Below are positions 48,601 through 60,000 of a stretch of DNA of 64,000 nt, in pieces. Position 1 is the stretch's first letter; each line of letters starts with the position of its first letter. The translations under genes were made by a program, and so were the position numbers. The notes below the pieces were generated by a model. It did not search any database and was not told the DNA's origin. It was given only the letters and a program-made list of their open reading frames with translations. Source of the stretch: Oasisia sp. SBJ-2009 (taxonomy: Eukaryota > Annelida > Polychaeta > Sabellida > Siboglinidae); NCBI GenBank assembly GCA_964017155.1, contig OZ024856.1, positions 13,074,125 to 13,138,124 of the forward strand, read 5' to 3'.

Positions 48601-51600
48601 CCAAAAAAGAATTATTAAATTGTTCACTGTGGGCTGTAGGTACTATGAAACATCTGGTGTTGTTCGTTGTTAGTTGTTGAGACAAAATTTGATTATACAT
48701 GGTCTGGGAAGAGCTTAGGCTGAATGTGTCTTGTGTTTGTTTTTTTGGGGCCAGAAGAATGTTTCAGTGGAGAGGGCTGGGATAGATCCTTTAACAGTTC
48801 GGTACACACATTTTAGTTTTGGTCGCGTCGCCTTATTATCTAATGTGTCGAGGTTAAGGTTGGTGAGCATGGTTGTGACAGATCATGGGTATCTAGAGCG
48901 GTAGTCTCTAGTGATGAAGCGAGCTGCACGGTGTTGAATTTTTTCTAATTTGTCTATGTCCCCCCGATGGTATGGGTCCCACAACATGGCTCCGTATTCT
49001 AAGACAGCGCGCGCAAGGGCAATGCATGCCGCCCGTTTGCTGTTAATTGGACATCTGCGTATATTTCGTCTTAGGAAGCCAAGTGTGCTGTATCCTTTTT
49101 TGGTTATTGTAGAAATGTTAGAGTGCCACTTTAAGTCATTAGATATGATGCTGCCAAGGTAAGGGTTGGTAGTTACATATTCCAGGGTTTCATTATTTAG
49201 GCTATAGGAGAATTGTGTTTTGTTTCTTATGCTTAGGATGTGACATTTGTTTGTATTAAAATTCATCCCCCAGGCATTTGCCCACTTCCCAAGTTGTGTT
49301 AAGTCATTATGGAACAAAATATGGTAATTGAATGTCTGTATTTTCCTGTATAATAGACAATTCTCTGCAAACAGGCGGACTTGAGATTTGACGGAGGTTG
49401 GTAAGTCATTTATGTGACGCAGGAAGAGCAAAGGGCTTAGAACTGTGCCTTGTGGGACGCCAGAATCAACGGGTATTTCTCTCGACATTTTACCATCGAG
49501 TACGACTTTCATTGTTCTTCCACTCAGGAATGTGTTTAGCCATTCGAGTATTGTGCCTCCAATTCCATAATGGGATCATTCTTTTTAGGAGTTTTGAGTG
49601 GGGAACGGTGTCAAATACCTTGCTAAAATTCTAACACTGCCATGTCTGTCTGGGTTCCGGTGTCGAAGGAAGAGAAAAGGTCATGCATGGTGGTTAGAAG
49701 TTGTGTTTTACATGAGAAGCCTGCTCTGATTGTAATGGTGGGACAAGGGTTGTGTAGGCTATATACTTAATGTGGGTTGGGCAGTTATTTAAATTTCTAA
49801 TGACTCCTATTGTATGTTTCCCTGCGGCTATTTGCATTGTGCTGTCTAGTTTAATGTATTTGACATTTGTATGTCAAGATAACAAAACGATTAACCAGGT
49901 TTAATTTGTTGCTATAGAAGGTGTAAATATTTGGTGTCGGTTTTCTTGAGGCTAATATCATTGTAAAGCAATTTTGATGGGGTTGAATTTGAAGCCAAAT
50001 GTTTCGCCATTCCTCAAGTTTGAGTTGATAATTTTGGAGGAGAGAAGTGTCTTTGTCTGATTTAATTAGTGAATATAATAGGCAGTCATCTGTGAAAAGG
50101 CAAACGTTTGAAGATAGATTGTTGGGTATAGTAGTTATGTAAAGTAAGAAAAACAGGGGCCCCAGTACGGTTCCGTGTGGTACCCCAGAGGTGACTTGAA
50201 TTGGATTGGATGTTGAGCCATTTATTACAAACTTTGGAGTTCTTTTTGCAAGGAAGCTTTCTATCCAAGATGAGATTGGGCCTGTGGTGAGTATTGTAAT
50301 TTGTGGGTTAGTCTTTTATGTGGAATTTTATCGGATGCTTTAGTGAAATCTAGAATGGCCATATATACAGATTTCTGTTTGTCAAGGGATTTGCTTATGG
50401 ACAGTTTGAATTAATTTATTTTATGGTGATCTTTTCGAATATAAGTCATGTTGGTGTGCAGTTGGAATGTGATCTTATTCAAGGTCACAGGTGTCAAGGA
50501 TATAGGTCTGTTGTTGGATGTTTCTGCCCTGTTTCCTTTCTTAAAAAGCCTAGATACTTGATCGTTAGTTGCGTGGTACTGAATACTAATGTATGGGCTT
50601 AATGTTTTCTGTCCTGCATTTTCACGGAATTAATGTTATTTGATGCGCCCTACAATCTAAGTTCCAATTTCCCTACAGATTACTCGCAGCTAATGTAACC
50701 TAACAATAACTGTGCTTGCGTATGTAGCCTACATATGAATGTGTGTATATAATGCTTCCAAACACGTAATGCAAAACTTAACAATCACAGGAACCATGCG
50801 CGCGGCAAATACGAAGTAGACGCAGGCACAATATGCTTATTTTGAACATAATAATAACAATAATACAATGACTTCTTTAGTTAACAAATACCCCAGGGAA
50901 TTCCTGCTTCAGTGGCACAACAAAACCAACGTTCTCGTTATCATGTACAAAACAAAAGTCGTCAGCAGATGGATGGACTTGTTAAGCAATTATGATGGAT
51001 AGGCAATATTGAAAAGAGAGGTATTCAGATGACAAGGACTGCTATGCTACGCGGTGTTTGTGTGATGACGCTGTTTATTAATAAATAGGCCTATTGTTCC
51101 TTCCACATAGTGCGTCCTGCACGTAGCAAATCCTCGGCTTAGTTGGCTGTTGTCCTAGATCCTGGTTGTTTTTGTACTCCGTATTGCATACAATAATCCG
51201 CATAAGTCGGTAAAATCGATTGGATTTCATTGACACTTTCACGTTTGTTCCATTCGCTTACCAATACAATACTGTTTAATTCGTGACAACGTACAAAACA
51301 AAAATATATCCAGATAAGCGGTACGTTTGATGGATGATAAGTAGATATGTTTCGCCGAGTTTCGCGTGATATAGAGTAGGCCTATAGACCTACTTATGTC
51401 ACCTCTTCATGCGTTGCTTTTTTAACACATGTATTTTCCAGTTATTAGTAGCGCTCGGCAAAGTTCTATTAAATTGTGATTACGAAGTGTCATTCAACCA
51501 GCCAGCCCTTTTCAGAACATTACCGCCAATCCGAACTTCTATGCTGGCACTAATGGTGGCGACTACCTCCGCCAATGTGCTTTTCGTCCTCGATGGGGTT

Positions 51601-53289
51601 TTTGCATCCTAAATTGCGACTGAATCAATATTAACGTGATCTCCTAGTCACACGGAATACAAGTCCACTTTGTTGAGAGCCTTTGTATTTACATCAAATG
51701 TCATGCCTGCCCCGTCAGAGTATTGAACTCGAAACGCAGGCGGGTGCGCCAACCACTATGATACAGCGCACTCCTCCGTGTTCACGTTGTTCGCGTGTTT
51801 CATTGTTTAAACCATTCTTATAGCACAACTCATGTCGTTTGGTGTAAACCCTACACTGTGTTGATTTAGTGTTATTATTTTAAAGGAATTTTAATGTTAC
51901 TGACGATAGAAAACGCGTTTGCGTATAAATGAGTGGGATAGTTGACTCCTCTCGATGACAATGGCGACTACATCCGACCTTTTGTCGCCTGTGTAATTGC
52001 TAGCTTAGCCCTAGTGCCCTGTTGGGGTAATGCTCCAGCTTGGTAATAAACTTGAAAAAACATCAAGTAATAATTGGAAAAACATCAGTTGTGATTCGCT
52101 ATTAATCTTATCGCGACATCGTAGCAACCGCGATAATAGATGTTATTACAAGAGTCACGTGGTGAGAGGATGCGCAGTTGTAGTAAAACAAAACATGTGT
52201 CACGTGATTCAACGTGTCAGTGTGAATCTGATGAGACTTACGAAAACCATCGATAGAATGTGTTGATAGCGTCCTACTGTTCACGTGCCTGCAATACACG
52301 TTGTGTCTCAATTAGCGTCTACATGAATCTATGCTTGTATCGTTTTCAACAGTTGTTTTCCATTTACTTTGTTTGATACTAGTAAAAAATAAAATAATGT
52401 GCTGCGGTATTAAAAACTTGGGCAGGTTTTTCACTCTACATTGCCCCATTTCAGTCAGCTGTGTAAACGGGTACCTGACTATAGCTAGTAGTGAATATGT
52501 GTACGAGCAGCCTTCGCGCATTAATTGTAGCATGTGGCTGGATGTTTCCAAGAGAAGTTGAGATGGTGTTTGATTGAACAGGTCTGTCGGGGAAGTAAAG
52601 TGTAACGCACTTTGCACGGTCCTGGGGACTGGATACTGCGCTATATAAGAACTTACCTTTACTTACCGTAGGGATAGGGGTGGGGGGAAGTTGTGGTGGA
52701 GTTGGCGGTGTTAGAAGAGTACAAAACACTGCTTGTGTGTGCGTGCGTGCGTGCGTGCTTGCGTGCGCGCGCGTGTGTGTGTGTGTGTGGTGTGTGTGTA
52801 TGTGGGGGGGGGGGGGGGGTGAATGTGCGCGTGTGTGCGCGCGTGCGTGCGTGTGTGTGTGTGTGTGTGTGTGCGTGCGTGTGCGTAAGTTCACTTTATA
52901 GAGTATTGTTAGCTTTGCCTACGACATTGTTTGATTGTACTGCGCAAATAAAAGACCGGGAAAATGTGAATTAATCTCCTTGTACAAATCTTATTTATTA
53001 CAACATTCAGGTTATTTTAAAATCAAATTTCGAGGGCCTAATATAAGCGAAACCTCGTCCTACCTACACGATTGCAGCTATAAAGAGCACCGTCTCTCCA
53101 GACAGATGCGGTCTCTGGAGACAGAAGCTGCATTCTACTAATATATGTGCACATGCATTGTCGTGTGTCTATAACGTGTCACGTGATGTGTAATATATAA
53201 TATGGGTTTGTTTGCAGACATATCGAATGCAGACGCCCAGGTACAACAAAGGTTAGCAAGAATATTCGCAGATTCAGACAACGCTTGGG
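45605..53289 (+). CDS. Candidate small secreted-peptide precursor (two exons seen, 3' end not fixed)
   Basis: Exon 1 (45605-45770) encodes a signal peptide ([20 protein letters not shown]), then [20 protein letters not shown], and ends TIDGL plus one base at a GTAAGT donor. Exon 2 (53218-53289, after TTTGTTTGCAG) continues in phase as [20 protein letters not shown] and DNAW, before a GTAAGG donor. KKR (about 26-28) could be a prohormone cleavage site. I do not recognise the family; a neuropeptide or other small secreted protein is the best guess. A third exon could start at 54694 (phase fits, 13 residues then stop), but that sequence borders an inverted-repeat element. The 7.4-kb intron holds extreme satellites and LINE debris. 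Joining the two exons is inference from phase and splice sites only. Confidence 0.45.
46200..46550. repeat. (GTCC)n followed by (CTCC/CTCT)n
   Basis: About 65 nearly perfect GTCC units (46200-46459), then CCCTCTCTCCCT and CCCT units to about 46550. The Arg-Pro-Ser-Val frames are artefacts. Confidence 0.98.
46926..47403. repeat. (GGAC)n array, about 119 units, inverse complement of the 46200 array
   Basis: Almost perfect GGAC units with one GGGCGGGC interruption (about 47100). It is complementary to the GTCC array 470 bp upstream. The Gly-Arg-Thr-Asp frames (up to 233 residues) are artefacts. Confidence 0.98.
47404..48289. other. Intronic sequence without recognised features
   Basis: No exon or repeat family recognised between the GGAC array and the LINE cluster. 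Confidence 0.5.
48290..48420 (-). mobile_element. Short LINE RT C-terminal remnant
   Basis: With frame tolerance the minus strand reads [11 protein letters not shown] and later [14 protein letters not shown] text, as in the C-terminal part of jockey/CR1 reverse transcriptases (Y.S..WDPH...I..LE..QR.A.RF). Strongly decayed. Confidence 0.45.
48463..48490. repeat. Poly-G run
   Basis: About 24 consecutive G, then CGGGG. Likely unstable and a possible quadruplex. Confidence 0.9.
48790..49640 (-). mobile_element. Non-LTR retrotransposon RT fragment, catalytic motif lost
   Basis: A continuous 209-codon frame (49512-48883) includes [62 protein letters not shown] and [20 protein letters not shown]. 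This is the RT palm and C-terminal region of a jockey/CR1-type LINE. The expected F-A-D-D is F-A-E-N, so both catalytic aspartates are changed. Upstream (to about 49640) [10 protein letters not shown] can be read in another frame. Confidence 0.88.
49850..50640 (-). mobile_element. Second, different LINE RT fragment with intact FTDD motif
   Basis: Across several frames the minus strand reads [17 protein letters not shown], then [20 protein letters not shown], then EEWR.IW and related text. The catalytic F-x-DD is kept, but stop codons and frameshifts interrupt the frame. Same orientation as the element at 48790-49640. Confidence 0.7.
50645..51695. other. Intronic sequence, nothing recognised
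   Basis: No repeat family, RNA gene or exon recognised in either strand. Confidence 0.45.
51700..51785 (-). mobile_element. tRNA-derived SINE-like segment or tRNA pseudogene
   Basis: The minus strand reads GTATCATAGTGGTTGGCGCA (A-box-like), then GCCTGCGTTTCGAGTTCAATAC (B-box-like, GTTTCGAGTTCAA). Spacing is short and the acceptor stem does not close, so this is not a functional tRNA. Confidence 0.4.
52570..52900. repeat. SINE-like 3' end followed by GT-rich satellite with poly-G
   Basis: AAAGTGTAACGCACTTTGCACGG and GGATACTGCGCTATATAAGAAC at 52598-52655 look like a common SINE/LINE 3' end. Then TGCGTGCG, GT and a run of about 17 G (52803-52819) up to 52885. Confidence 0.6.
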
Positions 53290-53517
53290 GTAAGGGAAAC
53301 AAATGAATAGTAATTGAATAAAATGATTCCATCAACACGCCTGCTGCATGATTGTTGTTCGGGATCTTTAGCCCTTACGTTTGGGAGCCCATACGACGAT
53401 AGGGTCTATCTGGATAAATAGATACCAGGAGTATCCAATATATTTGTATGAATGTAAATTGTTACTAGTGAAATCTTAAGCTAAGCCCCTTAAAATCGTG
53501 TTGTGGAGTGCGGGATT

Positions 53518-53644
53518 TTCTTTCGTATGTGGCGTCCGCGTATCATTATACCACACGCTTAATGTGGGTAGAGTGCACCGTTGTTTTCTCATAGGATTAG
53601 GGCGTTATCGTGTGGTAATTACCCGGGCGCCACCTACGAAAGAA
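53518..53644. mobile_element. 127-bp miniature element with 17-bp TIRs
   Basis: Left end TTCTTTCGTATGTGGCG and the complement of the right end TTCTTTCGTAGGTGGCG differ at one base. An inner inverted pair (ATTATACCACACG / CGTGTGGTAATT) extends the foldback. No ORF. Confidence 0.7.
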
Positions 53645-54217
53645 TGACGCCATCGTGGGCGGGTGTGCGCCCACACGCAATGCATCCGAGCCTAGAGAAA
53701 CGGAAAACCACACTGGCTTGCTTCCGTTAGTTGATGTTGCTGTGTTAAAGCAACGTTATTCTGCATCGAGCAAACTGTTGCATCGCGAAAGAATAGCTAA
53801 TTAAGATAGCTGGCTTGTATAATTACACACATGCACGCACGCACTCTTATTCTTAATCAAACTGTTTGCATTATTGCACGACACAATTAGGTCTTAGGAG
53901 TAACGTACGGTTATCTAACTCCGTTATACTTCTAATTTTTCATGGTGTGCTGTACTGTCTATGCGTAGCTGAGACATGTGTATTATACCATAAGAAGAAA
54001 CAACCTCTTAACTTCCACTTTACTTTCAACTGTTGATGAGACAGACTGTGAGACATCGCAGTTTGAATAACACTAAGATCGAGAATGACGGTACTGGGAC
54101 ACCCGCGATTTGTCACCGTCATATTGGGGCCCGTACTCCTTCGGAATGCCTTGACTCCGCCAGTTGTTTTCAAGTGTTCTCTGAAATTAATGTTAAAAAA
54201 ATGACTCCAAAATTATA

Positions 54218-54222
<5 letters not shown>

Positions 54223-54313
<91 letters not shown>

Positions 54314-54325
54314 GTGCGTGCGTGC

Positions 54326-54395
<70 letters not shown>
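54223..54395. repeat. (GT)n-(TA)n microsatellite
   Basis: GT to 54308, GTGC interruptions, then pure TA from 54328 to 54395. Confidence 0.97.
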
Positions 54396-54398
<3 letters not shown>

Positions 54399-54699
54399 CA
54401 CTGGTCTTTTATGTGTACAAGTCCTTTACGCGTACAAGTCCTCTCGCTTAACCACGTTCTGCGCTGTCTTCAAAGTGTGCACAAGCGTCAGAGTTGGGCA
54501 CAATCCTTGATATGGTGGGGCAGTGTAATCGGTTTTAACAGGGTGGTTTCCCCATAACTTATATATCTTGGCATCCAACGACTGGACTAGAGGAGCAACA
54601 ACCATAGACTGTTTCGAATGCATCGCTGTAAAAATGTTTTTTTAATATTAAATATTTAATAGGCATATCTTTCTTGAACATTTTACATTTTAGGTGGCG

Positions 54700-55075
54700 C
54701 CCTCTCGTCTGTTAATCGTTATCTCTCAATGTAAAAAAATAGATGCGACCGCAGAATCATATTTCCTTATAAAGGTACACACCTCAATTATATCTCCTCT
54801 AAGGTAATTGTATTATAATGTATATAGGTACTTTTTAGTCTCTGTTGACGTTGTTTGTAGGCCTTATCCAAAGTTTTTGTAAGCATGATCGAATTAGTCT
54901 ATTTGCTCTATTCAACAACTTCAACAGAGACTAAAAAGTACCTATTCTATAATACAATTGCCTCAGAGGAGACGTGATTGAGGTGTATACATTTTCAAGT
55001 AAATAATTATGATTCTGCAGTCGTATTTATTTTTACAATGCCATTGAGGGGTAACGATTCACAAACGAGTTTTCT
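54700..55075. mobile_element. Long inverted-repeat (foldback) element
   Basis: Arm 54705-54857 and arm about 54913-55072 are imperfect reverse complements: GTTAATCGTTA..CCTCAATG, GCAGAATCAT, ACACCTCAAT.A.GTCTCCTCT, CAATTGTATTATA, AGGTACTTTTTAGTCTCTGTTGA. The spacer is about 55 bp. No ORF. Confidence 0.85.
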
Positions 55076-55349
55076 AAAGTGTTTCAGTAAGAAAGGGATC
55101 GCATGACAGAACTCCTTTCTTTACTAGTATATTCAATATGTGAACGGACGAAAGACGTTAAAATGGTAGAAAAACACTTCATTGTTGAGCAGGCATACAT
55201 GCCACGCAGGTTCCAATGGACTAAAACCATTTTTATAGTGAATTTAGGCGTAAATGCAAAGGTGCTGCCACCTTACGACATAATCGAGGATGACGATAAT
55301 GTAGGTCTGTCCTATTTTACAATCCAGTTTAAGTTTTAGATATGTAAAT

Positions 55350-56382
55350 ATGGCAAGTAATCCCATGATTTGGACAGCGCTGAAGTATTTCGGAGGTTGC
55401 ACATTCGTTGGATATGTGTTGCTAAAAGCAATTACGCCAACAGACGAATATATGAAAGAGGTGTGTTTGTTCATCAGTAGTCGTAGAGCGATAATAGAGG
55501 CGCAATGCCAAATGTAGCGTTTGCGGCAAGCGGTCGTTAACGTGCCAGCCGTGTTGCTGGCGACCGTTGACCATGAATAGCATTCCTGTTAACCGCGACA
55601 CGCTGTAAACACGCCTGCAACTGCGTTAACTCCCCCTTGTCTGCTTAGTGCTCTAACCCTGAAAATACCTATCAATTCCTGATCTGAGTGATGATAGGGG
55701 ATTGCATAACACCATCCGTATGTTATGACCGCTACGCCTACGGGGTAATCTTAGGAGCACCTCGCTGTCCTCGTCATCCATTCAATGTCCCAAAATTAGA
55801 CATCGGTCGCTGGGGAATTACCACCCCGTGTTGACATTTTACCAACATTTCGCTGTCACCAGAGAAATAACATCACTAAAGTATGCCACTTTTAAAGTTT
55901 TTTCTAGATATCTAAAGCGAGTAAACACGGTGTAAATTTGTTTTAAATAGGATCTCCAAAATAGAATAACTGAAAACGTTGCTACAGAACTTAAGTGATT
56001 TATTGAAACTGAATCCCACCCTGGCTACCACCAATTGTAACTTATCTGTATTACTACCCATACAGCCTGGTCACATTTCTGTAGTGAAAGTCCATATACA
56101 ATACACAAAAAATCACCTTGATATGCAACATGAAACCATTCTTACTGCAAACGCATGATCACTGTGTAATATTACACAAGACAAGTGTCTCTGACCACTG
56201 TCCTTAAAAAGATGGTCATTCATACATGGTTGTCTGCTGCTTTGCAACTAATGCAATTGTCATTTCTGTTTCAGAAAATTGGTACAAAGCATTGGGACTC
56301 AAGAATAAAATCACAAAATGAAGAGTTTCTTACAAAGATGAAATATGTTCATTCAAAGTCTGTGAAGAAGAAACCAGACTGA
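55350..56382 (+). CDS. UQCC3-like small mitochondrial membrane protein, two exons
   Basis: Exon 1 (55350-55460) encodes MASNPMIWTALKYFGGCTFV and GYVLLKAITPTDEYMKE, ending at a GTGTGT donor. Exon 2 (56275-56382, after TTCTGTTTCAG) continues in phase 0 with KIGTKHWDSRIKSQNEEFLT and ends KKKPD-stop: 72 residues. A single N-terminal hydrophobic helix followed by TP and a charged helical tail matches by memory UQCC3, an inner-membrane assembly factor for cytochrome b in complex III. Similarity is limited to the GYxLL...TP region and length, so another small single-pass mitochondrial protein is possible. The 3' UTR is a minisatellite. Confidence 0.5.
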
Positions 56383-56384
56383 TA

Positions 56385-56612
56385 TTGCCCAACCACAGTG
56401 GACTGATGTTTCCCCAAACCACAATGGACTCATTGCCCAACCACAATGTACTGATGTTGCCCAACCACGATGTACTGATGTTGCCCAATCTCAATGGACT
56501 CATTGACCAACCACAGTGGACTGATGTTGCCCAATCACAATGGACTCATTGCCCAACCACGATGTACTGATGTTGCCCAATCACAATGGACTTATTGCCC
56601 AACCACTGTCTC
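56385..56612. repeat. 22-24 bp minisatellite in the 3' UTR of the UQCC3-like gene
   Basis: About nine units of CCCAACCACAATG(G/T)ACTGATGTTG or the 22-bp form ending GACTCATTG, starting 3 bp after the stop codon. Confidence 0.93.
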
Positions 56613-57045
56613 ACATCCAATGATGCTACTAGAGGGCAGGTTATAAACAGACGTTACTCAATCCATTTGTGGTGGGCGCTGCTCAACACGTTTGTTACTG
56701 CTACACAGATGTACTTATGGTTTGTGTGTAGCGTGTCATGTGACGTCACATCACGCCCAGTCATGTGATAAGTGTAATAAAGAATCATGTCGCACCGTGT
56801 GTATCAACATCTGTACCTACACATTTACTATGGCTATTATACTTGGCATTATTCAATCTTTGAATAGTATATAGAAAGTTATGTTTTCAGCAATGTCAAT
56901 TTGACCACTCTGACAGCAATACTGATCTGCTATGGATTATATTTTGTGTTATGCATATTCTACACATCCAGGTCTCACTTATTTAATACCCATTAATTAA
57001 TTGTAACAGATAACAGTATTTTCAGATAATTATTTTTCAATCAGC

Positions 57046-57051
57046 TTTATT
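57046..57051 (-). terminator. Candidate poly(A) signal AATAAA overlapping the NEPRO-like stop codon
   Basis: The final codons read GAA TAA AGC, so AATAAA includes the stop TAA (57049-57047). Confidence 0.45.
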
Positions 57052-60000
57052 CAGTTTTTCTTTTCTTTGCGACTTTCTTTGAGAAAGTTTTCTTCACTAC
57101 CTGGGAGAGAACCTTTCTACTTGTTTTTGTGATCACCTTTCTTTTCTTCTTGTACAGTTTTCCAGAAATGTTGAAAGCTTCGAGTAATTCAACTAATTCA
57201 CTTCTTGTACTGTTAACTACTTCACTGCTATCAAGTCCAGGAACAACCTTCCTTAAATCGTCCAAAATTGCAAGCATCTCGGAAATGTCTGTGCACGACT
57301 TCAGTCTTGTGAGCCAGTGGCGCCGCCTACTGGACATGTCAGACAACGCACATGGCTGGATTGTGGCTGGATCATGACGCTTCATGGGCAGCCCAATGTT
57401 TTCTGCTGACACCACAGGCACCTCCATGTCTTCTGCTGACACCACGGGCAGCCCAATGTTTTCTGCTGACGCCATGGGCAGCCCAATGTCTTCTTCAGCT
57501 GACACGACCGATGGAGCGCAGTATCGTTGTAAAGTGGTTTCACCAGCCACACATGACCTGACTGCTGACACCACTTCCAGGACAAGACTGAAACAGATCC
57601 CCAACTTTAGTGAGCCTGAGTGTTGCACATGGCACAGACATAACCATTATGGACTAAGCCCATCTGAACACAATCCATCATAGACATAACCCATGACATG
57701 AGATGTTATGGGACATTATGGCAGGATTGAGATAAGACAGCTGCAAGTGGCTGACCACTGTCACTGCCAGGTAGAGCCAGTGTCAAAACTCACACACTGT
57801 CACTTCCAGGTAGAGCCACTGTCAACACTCAGTCATGTTAAAGGGGCACTGTATGGGATTGAACCTTCCACGCATAACGGCAAAATTTGGCCGACCCGCG
57901 AGGAGGCAGCACCGTCAGTACCTAAAAATATCTTGTTGAATTTGAATCCAACACGGACACGTGCCTCTCTTTTCCAATCTATTACAGATGTTTCCACAAC
58001 TGCACTGTCCAGGATCACTTTTAAAAGCCATGAGTTAAAAATAGCAACAACAGTTATCACGCGGCACGCTTGTTCTTGTCAGTTGTCGCAGTTTTATCCA
58101 CCGCTCGGCTGCGCAACATCGTCAACGTCAACAAGATATTTTTAGGTACTGACGGTGCTGCCTCTCGCGGGTCGACCAAATTTTGCCGTTACAAGTGGAA
58201 GGTTCAATCCCATACAGTGCCCCTTTAAGTAAGAGTAGATAAAAATATAGACACATCAAAAAGATGTTTGAATATAAAAGTTTAGATGTTGAAGTGACTT
58301 CTATCTGCACTGGCTCTCAACACTGGTCCAGCCGCCAGTGATGTAGTCTTTATCAACCTGTCATGCATGGGTGCACTCTACCCACCTGTCACGCGTGGGC
58401 GGCCGTGCTGTGTCCTCATCTAAACTCTCTGGCAACTTGTAGCCTTCGGGCAACTGCAACAAACCACCACTGAATAACTGGACTGTAGAAGAGAGTTTGA
58501 TGCCACCTTCACTTTCTTCACAACCACACCACACACAATTGCCTACACACAGACACACCACACCATAGGCCGACTTCGATTGAGCTACGCGAGTTACTCG
58601 CGTAACCCCAACATGGTATCCGGTTTATGATAATTTACACTGCGCGCGCAGTACTATGCGCGTAATCCAACTGAACACTGATGATCATGATCACGGACAT
58701 AAACCCTGCTTCTGATCTGCCGAATATTCTGGCCAAACAAGATTTCCAACGTGGACCTCTACAACACAGGCTGCAACAGTGCTGTCCTGGAAATCAAACG
58801 CCGACGGTTGAGATGGCTAGGACACGTCCTGCGAATGCCCGGAGATAGCATCCCCAAAATGGCACTGAGATGGACACCACCTGGAAAAAGGAAGCGAGGA
58901 CGGCCAAAGATGACGTGGCGACAAACAGTGATGGCCGAGCCGAGAGAGATGGGGCTATCGTTGGGTGAGGCTTAGGCCTCAGCCAAGGACAGAACCTTGT
59001 GGCGAAAGATTATTGTGGCCTTATGTCCCACTGGGGACGGACGAAGAGGAAAAGTAAAGTAAAAAAGTAACCCTAAACTAATTTTTAACTAATCCTAAAC
59101 TTACCATAAACCCTAACCATAACCGGACACGGCTAACAAAACACCCCTCCACACAATACTAATATTACAGTAATCATAGACCTATGTAAGGAATCGTCGC
59201 TGAGGACACATTGCCGGCGAGTTTTGCGTGAGTTTGTTTTGGGAATTTTATTTGTCTTAGTAATGTTAGTGATTTTATTTTGTAACCTGTAGTTTGTAGT
59301 ATGTGAGGAGTAGTTTGGCAGTTGCACGTTGTCGATTTCATAGTTAGGTCAGAAAGTAAAAGATTGTCCAGAAGCGATTTTGTGCCACAGGACATTAAGT
59401 AAAATATCTGAGTGATATTCGTTTATGTAGCTGCCAATTTTTGAAGGAAAAAGGCTCGAATATTCAAAATTTCGAATACGAATAAAATGTTGTCCCATCC
59501 TTACTAATCATATGCTTTGGTGTCAACACTGCACTAGTAGTTTCCCTCCTCCAGATACTACGCTTGAAGAGTTTCTCTTCTACAGATACATTCTACCTCC
59601 CCCCCCCACACACACATTCTACCTCCCCCCCCACACACACATTCTACCCCCCCCCCCCACACACACATTCTACCCCCCCCCCCCACACACACCAGTCCAC
59701 CATGATACTGCCGTGTACTCACCCAGGCCACCTGTGAGGCTTTGGAAAGACTCTTCAGTTCATTCAGCTCTGTGTACCAAGTTTGTACACATGACAACAC
59801 AGCCCGACTGTACATCCTACAAGTGAAACGCAAGTCAACATTGCCACTGTCAGTTGGTAGGTCACAGGCCACTGTCAGTTGGTAGGTCACAGGCCACTGT
59901 CAGTTGGTAGGTCACAGGCCACTGTCAGTTGGTAGGTCACAGGCCATTGTCAGTTGGTAGGTCACAGGCCATTGTCAGTTAGTAGGTCACAGGCCATTGT

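Noticed and set aside
54694..54734. Third exon of the secreted-peptide gene (13 codons, stop)
   Set aside because: Phase and acceptor fit, but the sequence borders a foldback element and is too short to trust.
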